Positions 38,444 to 48,533 of a stretch of 64,000 bases of DNA are shown one piece after another (position 1 is the stretch's first letter; every line of letters begins with the position of its first letter). Below the pieces are notes generated by a model, which was not told the origin of the DNA, did no database searches, and saw only the letters and a list, made by a program, of their open reading frames with translations. The position numbers and the translations under genes are program-made. Source of the stretch: Acidipropionibacterium acidipropionici (lineage in GTDB: Bacteria > Actinomycetota > Actinomycetes > Propionibacteriales > Propionibacteriaceae); contig NZ_CP013126.1 in NCBI RefSeq assembly GCF_001441165.1, forward strand, positions 1,083,551 to 1,147,550, in the 5' to 3' direction.

Positions 38444-39454
38444 TCATCGGGCCGGTGATCCGGCGTCCTTCCTCGTCGAGGACCGGTCGATGAGCCTGGT
38501 GGGCAGGCGGACCGAGTCGGCCTGCTCGCCGGCCATCCGAGCCAGGAGCATCTCCACCCCGTGTCGTCCGATCTCGGCGATGGGCTGGTCGACGACCGTC
38601 AGCGGCGGGTCGGTGAGGGTGAAGACCGGCAGGTCGTCGAAGCCGATGAGGTCGATGTCCTGGCCGATCCGCAGGCCGCGGGCGTGGCAGGTGCGCAGCG
38701 CTCCCATCGACATGAGCGAGTCGGAGGCGAGGATCGCGGTGACCCCGCGGTCCAGCAGAAGTGCGGATCCCTGCATCCCGGACTCCTCCTGGAAGTCGCC
38801 GTGGGCGACGAGCTCGGGGTCGACGTCGATGCCGCGGGCCGCCATCGCCGAGCGATAGGCATGGAAGCGCTCGCGGCCGGTCGACGATGCCATCGGTCCG
38901 GTGATGAATCCGATCCTCGTGTGGCCTGCCTCCAGCAGCCTGTCGACAGCCTGGGAAAGGCCCGGCTCCGGATCGCTCACGACTGACGGGACGGCGATAT
39001 CGGGTACGTGACGATCGAGGAAGACCATCGGGATCGCGTCGGCGATCACCCGGTCGATCGCCTGGTGGGCCTCGCCCAACGGGATCATGGCGACGCCATC
39101 GACCCTCTGGCGGCGGATCACCTCGACGTAGCGGTCGAACTGGGCGGCGTCCTCGTCGGCGATGCACAGCAGCGTGGCCAGCCCATGATCGAGGGCGGCG
39201 GACTCGACCACTCTGGCCAGCTCGGCGAAGAATGGGTTCCGGATGTCGGGCACCAGCAGCGCGATGGTGCCGCTGTGGGCCGAGCGCAGCGAACGGGCGT
39301 GGGCGTTGGGCAGGTAGCCGAGCTCCCGGGCGGCCTCCAGGACAGCGAGACGGGATGCCTCGGAGGTCGCCTGACTGCCGTTGAGGACCCGTGAGACGGT
39401 GCCGATGGACATTCCGGATCGGGCGGCAACATCCTTGATCGTGGGCTTGTGCAC
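38444..39454 (-). CDS. rbsR: LacI-family ribose operon repressor
   Basis: 336 residues. HTH at the N-terminus (PTIKDVAARSGMSIGTVSRVL followed by hinge helix YLPNAHARSLRS) and a periplasmic-binding-like effector domain. The GTG at 39454 is chosen because GGGAGGTG precedes it; 13 further codons upstream lack a ribosome site. It heads the rbs operon, which makes ribose or a ribose phosphate its likely inducer. A strong palindromic operator lies 85 bp upstream. Confidence 0.9.
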   Translation of the reverse strand: MHKPTIKDVAARSGMSIGTVSRVLNGSQATSEASRLAVLEAARELGYLPNAHARSLRSAHSGTIALLVPDIRNPFFAELARVVESAALDHGLATLLCIADEDAAQFDRYVEVIRRQRVDGVAMIPLGEAHQAIDRVIADAIPMVFLDRHVPDIAVPSVVSDPEPGLSQAVDRLLEAGHTRIGFITGPMASSTGRERFHAYRSAMAARGIDVDPELVAHGDFQEESGMQGSALLLDRGVTAILASDSLMSMGALRTCHARGLRIGQDIDLIGFDDLPVFTLTDPPLTVVDQPIAEIGRHGVEMLLARMAGEQADSVRLPTRLIDRSSTRKDAGSPAR

Positions 39455-39538
39455 CTGACAGCACCTCCCCTTCCTGACTCGCGTGCTCAGCATCGAGCGA
39501 CCGTTGTCGCGGTTGTGACCGACGGCGCCTCATCACGC

Positions 39539-39570
39539 CATGGAAACGATCCCATGGAATCGTTTCCATG
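39539..39570. promoter_or_regulatory. Palindromic LacI-type operator for the rbs operon
   Basis: A 32-bp near-palindrome with GGAAACGAT and ATCGTTTCC arms and CCATGG at its centre. It can be read as two overlapping LacI-type sites with central CG, ATGGAAACGATCCCAT and ATGGAATCGTTTCCAT. Position upstream of rbsR suits autorepression of the whole operon. Confidence 0.75.
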
Positions 39571-39717
39571 AAGTAAACCACCTGGCCCGGTGGACGTCAA
39601 GGAGTCCGCGCCGCATCGACTGCGCAGCCCTTATCGGAATATCACCGCGCAACGGCCATCGGGGTCTCTGGCGGACCGAAACCCCCTGTTCCGGGGTGAT
39701 TCCGGAGCACGATCGAG

Positions 39718-39789
39718 GACGAGAATCCCGCTCAACACGCTTCTTGCGACTTCCCGAGCCTCAACTCCCCGTTGAGCGGGAATCTCGTC
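39718..39789. repeat. Hairpin with 19-bp arms, shared arm family
   Basis: Arms 39718-39736 and 39771-39789 match at 18 of 19 positions around a 34-nt loop. The right arm GTTGAGCGGGAATCTCGTC is nearly the same as the sequence downstream of dnaA at 63521. It lies in the 365-bp space between rbsR and the Gfo/Idh gene and may terminate transcription entering from that side. Confidence 0.7.
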
Positions 39790-39819
39790 TTCAGGTCAGA
39801 TGCGGCCACCCACCGCAGG

Positions 39820-40806
39820 TCAGTCGTCCACCCCGGGATATCGAAGCCCGATCTGGCGGCGGATCTCGTCGAGCGTCCCCATGATCGCCACGGTCTCGTC
39901 GAGGGGCTCCAGCTCCGACTCGGTGCGGCCCTCGGCGATGTAGCTCTCGACGGCCAGAGCCTCGTACTGCATTCCGCGCCCCTCGACGGGCCGGTCGTAG
40001 ATCTCGACGACCCGTCCGTCGTCGGCGACGACCCGGAAGGTGGTGGGGGTGAGCCAGGACCTGTCGATGACGATGCTGGCCTCGCTTCCGTGAATGGCCG
40101 CGGCGTTGAGGCCGGTGGCCCGCAGAGAGGTCAGCGTCGTCGAGACGGCCCCGTCGGCATGGGTCATGGAGGTGGAGACCTCGGTGTCGACGCCGGTCTC
40201 GCCGAGGATCCCGGTGGCGCGGACGTCGACCGGGGCTCCGAGCATGTCCGAGGCGAAGGACACCGAGTAGACGCCGATGTCCAGCAGTCCCCCGCCGCCG
40301 AGCGCCAGGTTGTTGAGACGGTGATCGGGATCGGTGGGGGCGACGCCGGTGTGGTCGGCCCGCAGCGCATGGACCCGCCCCAGGGCTCCGGATCGCACCA
40401 GCTGGCGGATCCGAGCCATGTGGGGCAGGTAGCGGGTCCACATGGCCTCCATGAGGAACAGCCCCTTGGACTCCGCCAGATCACGAAGCCCGGCGGCCTG
40501 GGACCGGGTAAGGGTGAAGGACTTCTCGACCAGGACGTGCTTGCCCGCCTCCAGGGCCATTCTGGCGTGCTCGGCGTGGAGGGAGTGCGGGGTTGCGACA
40601 TAGATGATGTCGACGTCGGGATCGCCGACCAGGTCCTGGTAGGAGCGGTAGCGCCTCGGGATGTCGAAGGCGTCGGCGAAGGACTGGGCGGAAGCCAGCG
40701 ACCGGGACCCGACCGCGATGACGTCGAGGCCGGCGGCGCGCAGATCAGTGGTGAAGGTCCGGGCGATCCCACCCGTGGCCAGGATTCCCCATCGAAGTCC
40801 AGTCAT
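39820..40806 (-). CDS. Gfo/Idh/MocA-family oxidoreductase
   Basis: 328 residues, NAD(P)-dependent oxidoreductase acting on a sugar or cyclic polyol. Rossmann motif GILATGGIARTF at the N-terminus, VATPHSLHAEHA, and EKSFTLT where the family has EKP; the C-terminal domain contains GGGGLLDIGVYSVSFA with the usual Asp/His-type catalytic region (DIGVY). It most resembles the dihydrodiol-dehydrogenase-like group. It is separate from the rbs operon by 365 bp; whether it works on a ribose derivative is unknown. Confidence 0.83.
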   Translation of the reverse strand: MTGLRWGILATGGIARTFTTDLRAAGLDVIAVGSRSLASAQSFADAFDIPRRYRSYQDLVGDPDVDIIYVATPHSLHAEHARMALEAGKHVLVEKSFTLTRSQAAGLRDLAESKGLFLMEAMWTRYLPHMARIRQLVRSGALGRVHALRADHTGVAPTDPDHRLNNLALGGGGLLDIGVYSVSFASDMLGAPVDVRATGILGETGVDTEVSTSMTHADGAVSTTLTSLRATGLNAAAIHGSEASIVIDRSWLTPTTFRVVADDGRVVEIYDRPVEGRGMQYEALAVESYIAEGRTESELEPLDETVAIMGTLDEIRRQIGLRYPGVDD

Positions 40807-40825
40807 GAAAGAAGGCTACTGGGGA

Positions 40826-41530
40826 TCAGTCTTCAGCGAGGGTGACCTCCAGCCCGCCCATCACCTGGGCGGCGAGGTTGTAGAGGAAGCTGAAGAGGGT
40901 CGACAGGGCGGTGAATAGCACGGCGTCGACCACGCCGATGATCGCCGAGAGCCCGAGCACCCGTCCGGTGTTGACGTAGTCGGAGAGCTGGAACTTGGTC
41001 TCGGCGGTCGGGGAGGCGATGAGGTCGTTGACGGCCTTGTTGATCGAGTCAAAGGCACCCGAGGCGCCGATCACCCCCCACACCACCCACACAGCGATGA
41101 AGAAGATGATGGCCCCCGCGACGCCGAACATCAGCGAGGTCTTCATCACCGACCACGGGTCAATCCGGGAGATCCGCAGGCGGGCCTTGCGGGTCTGCCT
41201 GATGGTCCCCAGGCCAGCCGGCTTCTTCATCGCCGAGGGGCTCGGCTGGCCGACCGCCGGGCGGGCCGACGGACCGCCCGCCTGACCGGTCACCGCGGCA
41301 GGGGAACCGGTCGTGCTGGACGAGCCGGTCGGTCCGGGCGCCGGGGTGCGCGGGGACTGTCCCTGGGGCTTGTTCGACTGCTGGGGCTGCTCCTGCTTCC
41401 CCTGCTGATTCCCCGAGAAGGCCTTGTGGGCGTCGCCGGACGTCCAGTGGGTCGCGTCTGGATCATCGGTCTTCGTCGACGATCCGGGCGCGTTCTTACG
41501 GGGATTCACCCTCGTCCTGTCGTCACTCAC
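40826..41530 (-). CDS. DUF3566 membrane protein
   Basis: 234 residues. A disordered Gln/Pro/Ser-rich N-terminal 100 residues is followed by the DUF3566 domain: [21 protein letters not shown], a helix ([18 protein letters not shown]) and a second helix near the C-terminus ([20 protein letters not shown]). This family lies directly after gyrA in most Actinobacteria, as here (8-bp overlap with the gyrA stop). The function is not established. Confidence 0.9.
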   Translation of the reverse strand: MSDDRTRVNPRKNAPGSSTKTDDPDATHWTSGDAHKAFSGNQQGKQEQPQQSNKPQGQSPRTPAPGPTGSSSTTGSPAAVTGQAGGPSARPAVGQPSPSAMKKPAGLGTIRQTRKARLRISRIDPWSVMKTSLMFGVAGAIIFFIAVWVVWGVIGASGAFDSINKAVNDLIASPTAETKFQLSDYVNTGRVLGLSAIIGVVDAVLFTALSTLFSFLYNLAAQVMGGLEVTLAED

Positions 41531-44204
41531 CGTCGTCCTCTCCGGTCACGACGTCCTCGACGCCCTCGGTATCCTCCCCCACCGTACCGTGCGGGGCCTG
41601 GGAGGGATCCTCCTGGGATCCCGGCGCGTCGGCGTCAGCGCCCTCGGCGGAACCGTCGGAGGCGGCGTCGATCACCTCGTCCTCGTGGGCCTCGGGGTTG
41701 AGGGCGATGATCGAGACGGCGTCATCCCCCTTCACGGAGACGAACTTCACGCCCATCGTGGAGCGACCCTTGACGGGCACCTCGGAGACCGCCGACCTGG
41801 TGACCTGGCCGGAGTTCTTGATGGCCATGATCTCGTCGGCCTCGCTGACCACCAGCCCGCCGACCAGGGATCCGCGCGCCTCGGACAGGTGCATTGCCTT
41901 GATGCCGAGCCCGCCGCGGCCCTGGCGCCGGTACTCCGAGACGGCGGTGCGCTTGGCGAATCCGCCGTCGGTGACGGTGACGACGAAGCGGTCGTCCTCG
42001 GGGGTGTCGGCGGAGATGATCGACATCGACAGCAGCTCGTCGTCGGCGCGGAACTTCATCCCGGTGACCCCGGAGGTCACCCGGCCCATCGGCCGCAGCT
42101 GGTCGTCGGAGGCGGGGAAGCGGATCGCCTGGCCCTTGCGGGAGATGAGCAGGACGTCGTCCTCGGGCCCGCACAGCTCCGCCCCGATGAGCTCGTCGTC
42201 CTCGCTGCGGAAGTTGATCGCGATGATGCCGGCGGCCCTGGAGGAGTCGTAGGCGCTCAGCGCCGTCTTCTTCACCAGACCCTTGCGGGTGGCCAGCAGC
42301 AGGTAGGGGTCGGTGACGTAGTCGCGCAGGGTCATCACCTGGGTGATGTGCTCCTCGGGCAGGAAGCTCAGCAGCCCGGCGACGTGTCCGCCGCGGGCGT
42401 CGCGACTGGCCTCGGGCAGCTGCCACACCTTCGTGCGGTAGACCCGCCCCATATTGGTGAAGAAGAGGATCCACTGGTGATTCGTGGTGGCGAACAGGTG
42501 CGCCACCTCGTCCTCACCCTTCAGCGCGGCTCCGCGGACCCCCCTGCCGCCGCGCTTCTGGACGCGGTAGTTGTCGATCCGGGTGCGCTTGGCGTAGCCG
42601 CCGCGGGTGATGGTGACGACGACGTCGTCATCGGGGATGAAGTCCTCCTCGGAGAAGTCCCCGTCGGCGGCGATGATCTGGGTGCGGCGGTCGTCGCCGT
42701 ACTTGTCGACGATCTCGGCGAGCTCGGTGGAGACGATCTCGCGCTGCCTGGCCTCGTTGGCGAGGATGTCCTTGAAGTCGGCGATCTGACGCTCCAGATC
42801 GGCCAGCCGGTCGATGATCTTCTGGCGCTCCAGGGCGGCGAGCCGGCGCAGCTGCATGTCGAGGATGGCCCGGGCCTGCACCTCGTCGATGCCGAGCAGC
42901 TCCTGCAGCCCGGTCGACGCCGTCTCGGTGTTGGGGGAGCGCCGGATGAGGGCGATCACCTCGTCGAGGGCGTCGAGGGCCTTGACCAGGGCGCGCTGGA
43001 TGTGGGCATCCTTCTCGGCCTGGGCGAGCCGGTACTCGGTGCGCCTGCGGATCACCTCGAGCTGGTGGGTGATCCAGTAGCTGATGAACTGGTCGAGACG
43101 AAGCGTCCTCGGGACGTTGTCGACCAGGGCCAGCATGTTGCAGCCGAAGGTGTCCTGCAGAGCGGTGTGCTTGTACAGGTTGTTCATCACCACTCGCGGC
43201 TGGGCGTCGCGCTTCAGGACGATGACCAGACGCTGGCCGGTGCGGGCCGAGGAGTCGTCACGAATATTGGCGATCCCGGTGACCCGTCCGGAGTTCACCA
43301 GGTCGGCGATCTTCTGGGCCAGGTTGTCGGGGTTGCACATGTAGGGCAGCTGGGTGACGACCAGGCACTGGTGACCGGCCTTGTCCTCCTCCATGTCGAT
43401 GACGGCGCGCATCGTCACCGAGCCGCGGCCGGTGCGGTAGGCGTCCTCGATGCCCTGGCGTCCGACGATGAGCGCCCCGCCGGGGAAGTCGGGCCCCTTG
43501 ATGCGGGCCATGGAGGCCTCCAGGAGCTCCTCCTTGGTGGCCTCGGGATGGGCGAGGGACCACTGCACGGCCTCGTTGACCTCGCGCAGGTTATGGGTGG
43601 GGATGTTGGTGGCCATACCCACCGCGATACCCGAAGAGCCGTTGACCAGCAGGTTCGGGAAGCGGGCCGGAAGGACGACCGGCTCGGTCTCCTTGTTGTC
43701 GTAGTTGGGCTGGAAGTCGACGGTGTCCTGGTCGATGTCGCGGACCATCTCCATGGCCAGCGGCGCCATCTTGCACTCGGTGTACCGCATGGCGGCTGCG
43801 CCGTCGTTGCCCTGGGAGCCGAAGTTGCCCTGGCCCTGCACCAGCTTGTAGCGCATCGCCCAGGGCTGGGCCAGCCGCACGAGGGTGTCGTAGATGGCCG
43901 AGTCGCCGTGCGGGTGGTACTTGCCCATGACGTCGCCGACGACGCGGGAGCACTTGTTCCAGCCGCGGTCGGGGCGGTAGCCGGAGTCGTACATCGCGTA
44001 GATGACGCGGCGGTGCACGGGCTTGAGGCCGTCGCGGACGTCGGGCAGGGCGCGCCCGACGATGACGCTCATCGCGTAGTCGAGGTAGGCGTTCTGGATC
44101 TCGTCGCGGATCTCGACGGGCTGGATGCCGGTGTGACGTCCCGTCACCAGACCCTGGGTGTCGGCCTGGTTCTGCTCGTCGGGCCCGTTCTCGTCGTCAG
44201 CCAT
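41523..44204 (-). CDS. gyrA: DNA gyrase subunit A
   Basis: 893 residues. Cuts and rejoins DNA during negative supercoiling with GyrB. Active-site Tyr about 141 in AAMRYTE; quinolone region [10 protein letters not shown] with Ser about 102 and Asp about 106, the drug-sensitive residues; C-terminal beta-pinwheel with the GyrA box QKRGGRGV. An acidic 40-residue tail follows the pinwheel. It is separated from gyrB by 215 bp that contain three 33-bp repeats. Confidence 0.97.
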   Translation of the reverse strand: MADDENGPDEQNQADTQGLVTGRHTGIQPVEIRDEIQNAYLDYAMSVIVGRALPDVRDGLKPVHRRVIYAMYDSGYRPDRGWNKCSRVVGDVMGKYHPHGDSAIYDTLVRLAQPWAMRYKLVQGQGNFGSQGNDGAAAMRYTECKMAPLAMEMVRDIDQDTVDFQPNYDNKETEPVVLPARFPNLLVNGSSGIAVGMATNIPTHNLREVNEAVQWSLAHPEATKEELLEASMARIKGPDFPGGALIVGRQGIEDAYRTGRGSVTMRAVIDMEEDKAGHQCLVVTQLPYMCNPDNLAQKIADLVNSGRVTGIANIRDDSSARTGQRLVIVLKRDAQPRVVMNNLYKHTALQDTFGCNMLALVDNVPRTLRLDQFISYWITHQLEVIRRRTEYRLAQAEKDAHIQRALVKALDALDEVIALIRRSPNTETASTGLQELLGIDEVQARAILDMQLRRLAALERQKIIDRLADLERQIADFKDILANEARQREIVSTELAEIVDKYGDDRRTQIIAADGDFSEEDFIPDDDVVVTITRGGYAKRTRIDNYRVQKRGGRGVRGAALKGEDEVAHLFATTNHQWILFFTNMGRVYRTKVWQLPEASRDARGGHVAGLLSFLPEEHITQVMTLRDYVTDPYLLLATRKGLVKKTALSAYDSSRAAGIIAINFRSEDDELIGAELCGPEDDVLLISRKGQAIRFPASDDQLRPMGRVTSGVTGMKFRADDELLSMSIISADTPEDDRFVVTVTDGGFAKRTAVSEYRRQGRGGLGIKAMHLSEARGSLVGGLVVSEADEIMAIKNSGQVTRSAVSEVPVKGRSTMGVKFVSVKGDDAVSIIALNPEAHEDEVIDAASDGSAEGADADAPGSQEDPSQAPHGTVGEDTEGVEDVVTGEDDGE

Positions 44205-44250
44205 GAAAATCCTTGTCAGTGGTCATGCATGAAGTTTTGTGAAGTTCTTG

Positions 44251-44340
44251 ACCCGGTCACCCGGGCCGACCCGCAAGTCCTGAACCCGGTCGCCCGGGCC
44301 GACCCGCAAGTCCTGAACCCGGTCGCCCGGGCCGACCCGC
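44251..44340 (-). repeat. 33-bp tandem repeat in the gyrB-gyrA spacer
   Basis: Units start at 44251, 44284 and 44317 (the last partial). Each contains GGTCGCCCGGGCCGACC, itself a near-perfect palindrome able to fold as a GC hairpin. Units two and three are identical over their shared length; unit one has one change. Confidence 0.85.
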
Positions 44341-44398
44341 AGCGGGAGGCCGGCGACGCCGACCCGACCCCCGCCAAGCCCCCGCTACGAGGGTTCGA

Positions 44399-44414
44399 AG
44401 GGGGTCGTCCCCCT
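44399..44414 (-). terminator. Hairpin just after gyrB
   Basis: AGGGGG and CCCCCT around TCGT, 5 nt past the gyrB stop. With the repeats beyond, it could reduce read-through into gyrA. Confidence 0.45.
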
Positions 44415-44419
44415 CGCTC

Positions 44420-46471
44420 TTAAATATCGAGGAACCTGACGTCCTTCGCGTTGCGCTGGATGAAGCGCCGGCGCTGCTCGACGTCCTCGCCCATCAGGAT
44501 GGAGAACATCTGGTCCGCCAGGGAGGCGTCCTCCAGGCTGACCTGCAGCAGCAGCCGCTTGTCGGGGTCCATGGTGGTGTCCCACAGATCCTCGGCGTCC
44601 ATCTCGCCCAGGCCCTTGTACCGCTGGATCGGGTTCACCTGGGGCAGCTTCTTGCCGTGGGCCAGGCCGTCGTCGCGCAGCAGGTCGCGCTCCTCGTCGG
44701 AGTAGGCGAGCTCGTGGGGGGAGTTGGTCCAGCGCAGCCGGAACAGCGGCGGCTGGGCCAGGTAGACGTGGCCGGCGTCGATGATCGGGCGCATGAAGCG
44801 GAACAGCAGCGTCAGCAGCAGGGTGCGGATGTGGGCGCCGTCGACGTCGGCATCGGCCATCAGGATGATCTTGTGGTACCGCAGCTTGTCGAGGTCGAAC
44901 TCCTCGTGGACGCCGGTGCCCAGGGCGTTGATGATGCTCTCGATGGTCTCGGAGTTCAGCGCCCGGTCCAGGCGCGCCTTCTCGACGTTGAGGATCTTGC
45001 CCCTCAGGGGCAGGATCGCCTGGATCCTGGGGTCGCGGCCCTGGGAGGCCGAACCGCCGGCGGAGTCGCCCTCCACGATGAAGATCTCGCACTCCTCGGG
45101 ATTGGTGGAGGAGCAGTCCTTCAGCTTGCCGGGCAGCGACGTCGAGCCGAGCAGGCCCTTGCGGTTGCGGGCCATGTCGCGGGCCTTGCGGGCCGCCACC
45201 CGGGCCTGAGCGGCGGCCTGGGACTTGCGGACGATGTTCTTGCCCTCGTTGGGGTTCTCCTCGAACCAGTCGGAGAGTTTCTCGTTGAGCACCTTCTGGA
45301 CGAAGGAGCGGGCCTCGGTGTTGCCGAGCTTGGTCTTCGTCTGGCCCTCGAACTGGGGCTCTGTGAGCTTGATCGACAGGATGGCGGTGAGGCCCTCGCG
45401 GATGTCGTCTCCCGAGACCCGGTCCTCGCGCTTCTTGATCAGCCCCCAGGTCTCGCCCCACTTGTTGACGGTGCTGGTCAGCGCCGCCCGGAAGCCCTCC
45501 TCGTGGGTGCCTCCCTCGATCGTGTTGATCGTGTTGGCGAAGGTGTGGACACTCGTCGCATACGACGTGTTCCACTGCATCGCGATCTCCAGGCCCATGC
45601 CCTCGACGGGGCGATGCTCCTCCAGGGAGATGACGGTGGGGTTGATGACGTCCTTGGTCCCGGTGAGGAACCGGACGTAGTCCTTGAGGCCCTCCTTGTA
45701 GAGGAAGTCGTTGTGCAGCGGCTCGCCGTCCTCGTCGACGTGGCCCTCGCGCCGGTCGGTGAGGGTGATCCGCAGGCCCTTGTTGAGGAAGGCGTACTCG
45801 CGGAACCGGGTGGCCAGCGTCTCGTAGTCGAAGTCGGTGGTGTCGAAGATCTCGGCGCTGGGCTGGAAGGTGGTGGTGGTGCCGGTCTCGTCGGTCTCCT
45901 CGAGCATCTCCAAGGGCGCGTCGGGATCGCCGAGGGTGAAGGTCTGGCGCCAGCGATGGCCGTCTCGCTTCACCTCGACGATGTAATGGGCCGACAGCGC
46001 GTTGACCACCGAGGAGCCGACGCCGTGGAGCCCGCCGGAGACCTTGTACCCGCCGTTGCCGAACTTGCCTCCGGCGTGCAGGACGGTGAGCACCAGGGTG
46101 ACGGTGGGGATGTGCTCGACCGGGTGCTCCTTGACGGGGATGCCGCGGCCGTTGTCGACGACCCGGCACCAGCCGTCGTCGAGCAGTTCGATGGTGATGG
46201 TGTCGCAGTAGCCGGCCAGGGCCTCGTCGACGGAGTTGTCGGCGATCTCGTAGACGAGGTGGTGCAGGCCGCGCTCACCGGTCGATCCGATGTACATGCC
46301 GGGGCGCTTGCGGACCGCCTCCAGGCCTTCGAGGACCTGGATCTGCTCGGCATCGTAGGCGCCGTCGACCATGGTGGGCGGGAGGTCATCAGCCTCGACC
46401 GGGGTGGGGGTGCTGTCCACGAGGAGATCGTCGATCTCGGGTGTCGGTTCGGGGGTCGAGGGCTGGCTCAC
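44420..46471 (-). CDS. gyrB: DNA gyrase subunit B
   Basis: About 683 residues. GHKL ATPase domain ([41 protein letters not shown]), transducer, and TOPRIM domain ([22 protein letters not shown]). Supplies ATP energy for supercoiling. Start choice: GTG at 46471 lies 10 nt after AGGAG, TTG at 46477 only 4 nt; GTG is preferred. The N-terminal 40 residues are a variable acidic extension. Confidence 0.95.
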   Translation of the reverse strand: MSQPSTPEPTPEIDDLLVDSTPTPVEADDLPPTMVDGAYDAEQIQVLEGLEAVRKRPGMYIGSTGERGLHHLVYEIADNSVDEALAGYCDTITIELLDDGWCRVVDNGRGIPVKEHPVEHIPTVTLVLTVLHAGGKFGNGGYKVSGGLHGVGSSVVNALSAHYIVEVKRDGHRWRQTFTLGDPDAPLEMLEETDETGTTTTFQPSAEIFDTTDFDYETLATRFREYAFLNKGLRITLTDRREGHVDEDGEPLHNDFLYKEGLKDYVRFLTGTKDVINPTVISLEEHRPVEGMGLEIAMQWNTSYATSVHTFANTINTIEGGTHEEGFRAALTSTVNKWGETWGLIKKREDRVSGDDIREGLTAILSIKLTEPQFEGQTKTKLGNTEARSFVQKVLNEKLSDWFEENPNEGKNIVRKSQAAAQARVAARKARDMARNRKGLLGSTSLPGKLKDCSSTNPEECEIFIVEGDSAGGSASQGRDPRIQAILPLRGKILNVEKARLDRALNSETIESIINALGTGVHEEFDLDKLRYHKIILMADADVDGAHIRTLLLTLLFRFMRPIIDAGHVYLAQPPLFRLRWTNSPHELAYSDEERDLLRDDGLAHGKKLPQVNPIQRYKGLGEMDAEDLWDTTMDPDKRLLLQVSLEDASLADQMFSILMGEDVEQRRRFIQRNAKDVRFLDI

Positions 46472-46777
46472 GGGCAACGCGCTCCTGTGTGATCGGTGGG
46501 AGATCCGGGTGGGATCTCTGGACGCCGAGGACCTGGGCCCGCGACTCCTGGAGCCGGCCCGGCGAACGGGTCCACTCTACCCCATCTGGCCCTGAAAACG
46601 TGCTCGACCCACCCTCCGGAGCGGCTCCGGAATGTTCGTCGAGTCACTCAACGCGGCCAGAACACGCCTGGGAGGCGATCGGCCCCCATTCTGGAGTCGG
46701 GGTCCATGCTCGGGGGTCGAGGCCGCGAGAGTGGATTTTTCGGTGGCAGTTGCTCCAGTTTCGCGGGCCGGGCCGGA
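46472..46777 (-). other. gyrB upstream region
   Basis: 306 bp without a gene. A -10-like TAGAGT on the minus strand (plus-strand 46574-46579) lies about 100 bp before the gyrB start; no matching -35 is seen. A small hairpin CCGGAG/CTCCGG lies at about 46615-46630. Nothing else recognisable. Confidence 0.3.
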
Positions 46778-47692
46778 TCAGCGTCCCGCCGAGGTCACCG
46801 AGCCCGCCAGCGGGCTGCCCTCCGGCAGCGCCGCCAGCCTCACCGCGCCGTCCAGAGAGGCGCCGGGGTTCTCCACCAGGACGGCGTCCGGTGCGGCATT
46901 GCGCAGGGACTCGTCGAAGGCGTCCCGCAGGGCCTCGGACAGGAAGACGTTTCCGATCCGGGCGACGGGTGCGTCGGGCTCCGCGGAGACCCTCCTCAGA
47001 CCGGCCGCCACGGACTCCGACAGGGCGCGCCCGGCATCGTGGGAGATGGCGGTGGCCACCGGGTCGGAGCCGGCCAGTTCGGCGACGTCGCGGGCGTAGC
47101 GGGCTACCCGGCTGACCTTCTGCGGATCGGCCTGCACCTCGAGGTAGAGCTTCGACAGGTCGGGGAACTCGGCCAGCACACGGTCGGTGAGGTCGGTGGC
47201 CGGGCCGCGTCCGTCGTAGGCGCGCAGCACCGAGTCGATGGCCCTCCGTCCGATCCAGTAGCCGGATCCAGCATCGCCGAAGAGGTAGCCCCAGCCGTCC
47301 ACCCGGGCGACCTTCCGCGCGCCGACGGCCAGCGTGACGACCCCTGTCCCCGCGGCCACCACTGCTCCGGGTTCGGGGCCCAGCGCCCCCAGATAGCTGG
47401 TCACCGAGTCGTGGGCGAGGATGATCCCGCGCACCGCGGGGGAGACGACGAGGCTGAGCACCATCTCGGCGCTCACCTCGTCGGACAGGCCCGAGGATCC
47501 CACCGCGACGGTCAGCTCGGGGGCCTCGACGTCTGCGACCGCCTCGTCGATGATGCGGGCCAGCTGGGGCTCCAGGGAGCCGTGCGTGTAGACGGGCCGG
47601 CCCTGCGACTCCGAGACCGTCTCACCGTCGATCACGATCCGCGACCGCGAGCCGCTCTGCCCGCAGTCGATTCCCACAAGTGCGGTCATCAT
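46778..47692 (-). CDS. BadF/BadG/BcrA/BcrD-type (N-acetylglucosamine kinase-like) ATPase
   Basis: 304 residues of the ASKHA sugar-kinase fold. ALVGIDCGQSGSRSRIV is the phosphate-1 loop; GAVVAAGTGVVTLAV the phosphate-2 loop; GWGYLFGDAGSGYWIGRRA is typical of N-acetylglucosamine kinases. It would phosphorylate an amino sugar in the cytoplasm. The ATG at 47692 has AAGGG 6 nt upstream. It stands between gyrB and dciA, where most relatives have no gene, and has no clear metabolic neighbours. Confidence 0.8.
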   Translation of the reverse strand: MMTALVGIDCGQSGSRSRIVIDGETVSESQGRPVYTHGSLEPQLARIIDEAVADVEAPELTVAVGSSGLSDEVSAEMVLSLVVSPAVRGIILAHDSVTSYLGALGPEPGAVVAAGTGVVTLAVGARKVARVDGWGYLFGDAGSGYWIGRRAIDSVLRAYDGRGPATDLTDRVLAEFPDLSKLYLEVQADPQKVSRVARYARDVAELAGSDPVATAISHDAGRALSESVAAGLRRVSAEPDAPVARIGNVFLSEALRDAFDESLRNAAPDAVLVENPGASLDGAVRLAALPEGSPLAGSVTSAGR

Positions 47693-47888
47693 CCCTGTCC
47701 CTTCGTCGTCGGGGGCGGAGATCCGCCCTCGGAGACGGCGCCGAACGGCGCATCCGAGGCGCCGGTCGGCGTCGTCCAGCTGCGCCCTTCCCACCATCTT
47801 CCCGCATCGGGCGGGGCCTCCGCACGGATCCCCGTTACAGTCGTGTCACACCCGGCCCGTTCGGGGAGGACGCGAGCGTCTCCGCTTC

Positions 47889-48533
47889 TCATCCATACGT
47901 GTCCCGGGGTCCCCGTCCGGGGACGCTGCGGCGCCCGTGCTTCCAGCTCGGCGCGTTGGGGCCCTGGACCACCACGCGGGTCACCGTGCCATCCCCCAGC
48001 CGGCTGTTGAGCTCGGCGACGAGATTGGGGGCGATGGCGCGCATCGAGGTGGCCCAGACGGTGGAGTCGGCCTGCACCGTCAGGACCGTCTTCTGGTAGC
48101 CGACCGGCGCGGTGTGGGCGGCGTTGGCGGGCCCCACGAGTTCGGGCCAGCGGGCGAGCACGACGTGGAGGCTGACCTCGCGGGTCCAGCCCTTCTCGGA
48201 GACGAGCCGGTCGAAGGCCCTGCTGAGGGGGACGGGGTCTCTCCGGTCGGGCCCAGATCCCGACCAGGCCCAGTTGCGCCGGCCGCGGCGACGGCGTCCG
48301 CTGACTCCCCGGGGCGGGGGCAGGACGACCTCGGGCTCGGTCCCGGCGCGTTCGGCATCGGTTCTGGGCCGCGGAGCCCCGGCCGGATCCCCGCGCGAGG
48401 CCCTGGCGATGATCCGGGCGAGGTCGGTTCCGGCGTCGTCGTGCCCGGCGCCGATCTCGCGGTCGGCGTCATCGGGAGCTTCGGGGCCCTCCTCGGGAGG
48501 TCCGGAGAGACGGTCAGTCATCGCTGTCATCAT
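47889..48533 (-). CDS. dciA: DciA-like (DUF721) replicative helicase-loading protein
   Basis: About 214 residues. The C-terminal DUF721 domain (WPELVGPANAAHTAPVGYQK, LTVQADSTVWATSMRAIAPN, LVAELNSRLGDGTVTRVVV) is the KH-like fold of DciA, which helps load DnaB helicase. The N-terminal 90 residues are disordered and acidic/proline-rich. It overlaps the 3' end of recF, the normal actinobacterial order recF-dciA-gyrB, here with a kinase gene between dciA and gyrB. The start could also be the ATG at 48521. Confidence 0.87.
   Translation of the reverse strand: MMTAMTDRLSGPPEEGPEAPDDADREIGAGHDDAGTDLARIIARASRGDPAGAPRPRTDAERAGTEPEVVLPPPRGVSGRRRRGRRNWAWSGSGPDRRDPVPLSRAFDRLVSEKGWTREVSLHVVLARWPELVGPANAAHTAPVGYQKTVLTVQADSTVWATSMRAIAPNLVAELNSRLGDGTVTRVVVQGPNAPSWKHGRRSVPGRGPRDTYG

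Noticed and set aside
44251-44340. 33-bp repeats considered as a CRISPR array
   Set aside because: The units are contiguous with no spacers and no cas genes are near. No CRISPR array was seen elsewhere in the window.
41424-44423. A 999-codon plus-strand frame over gyrA
   Set aside because: Antisense shadow of gyrA caused by high GC at third positions.
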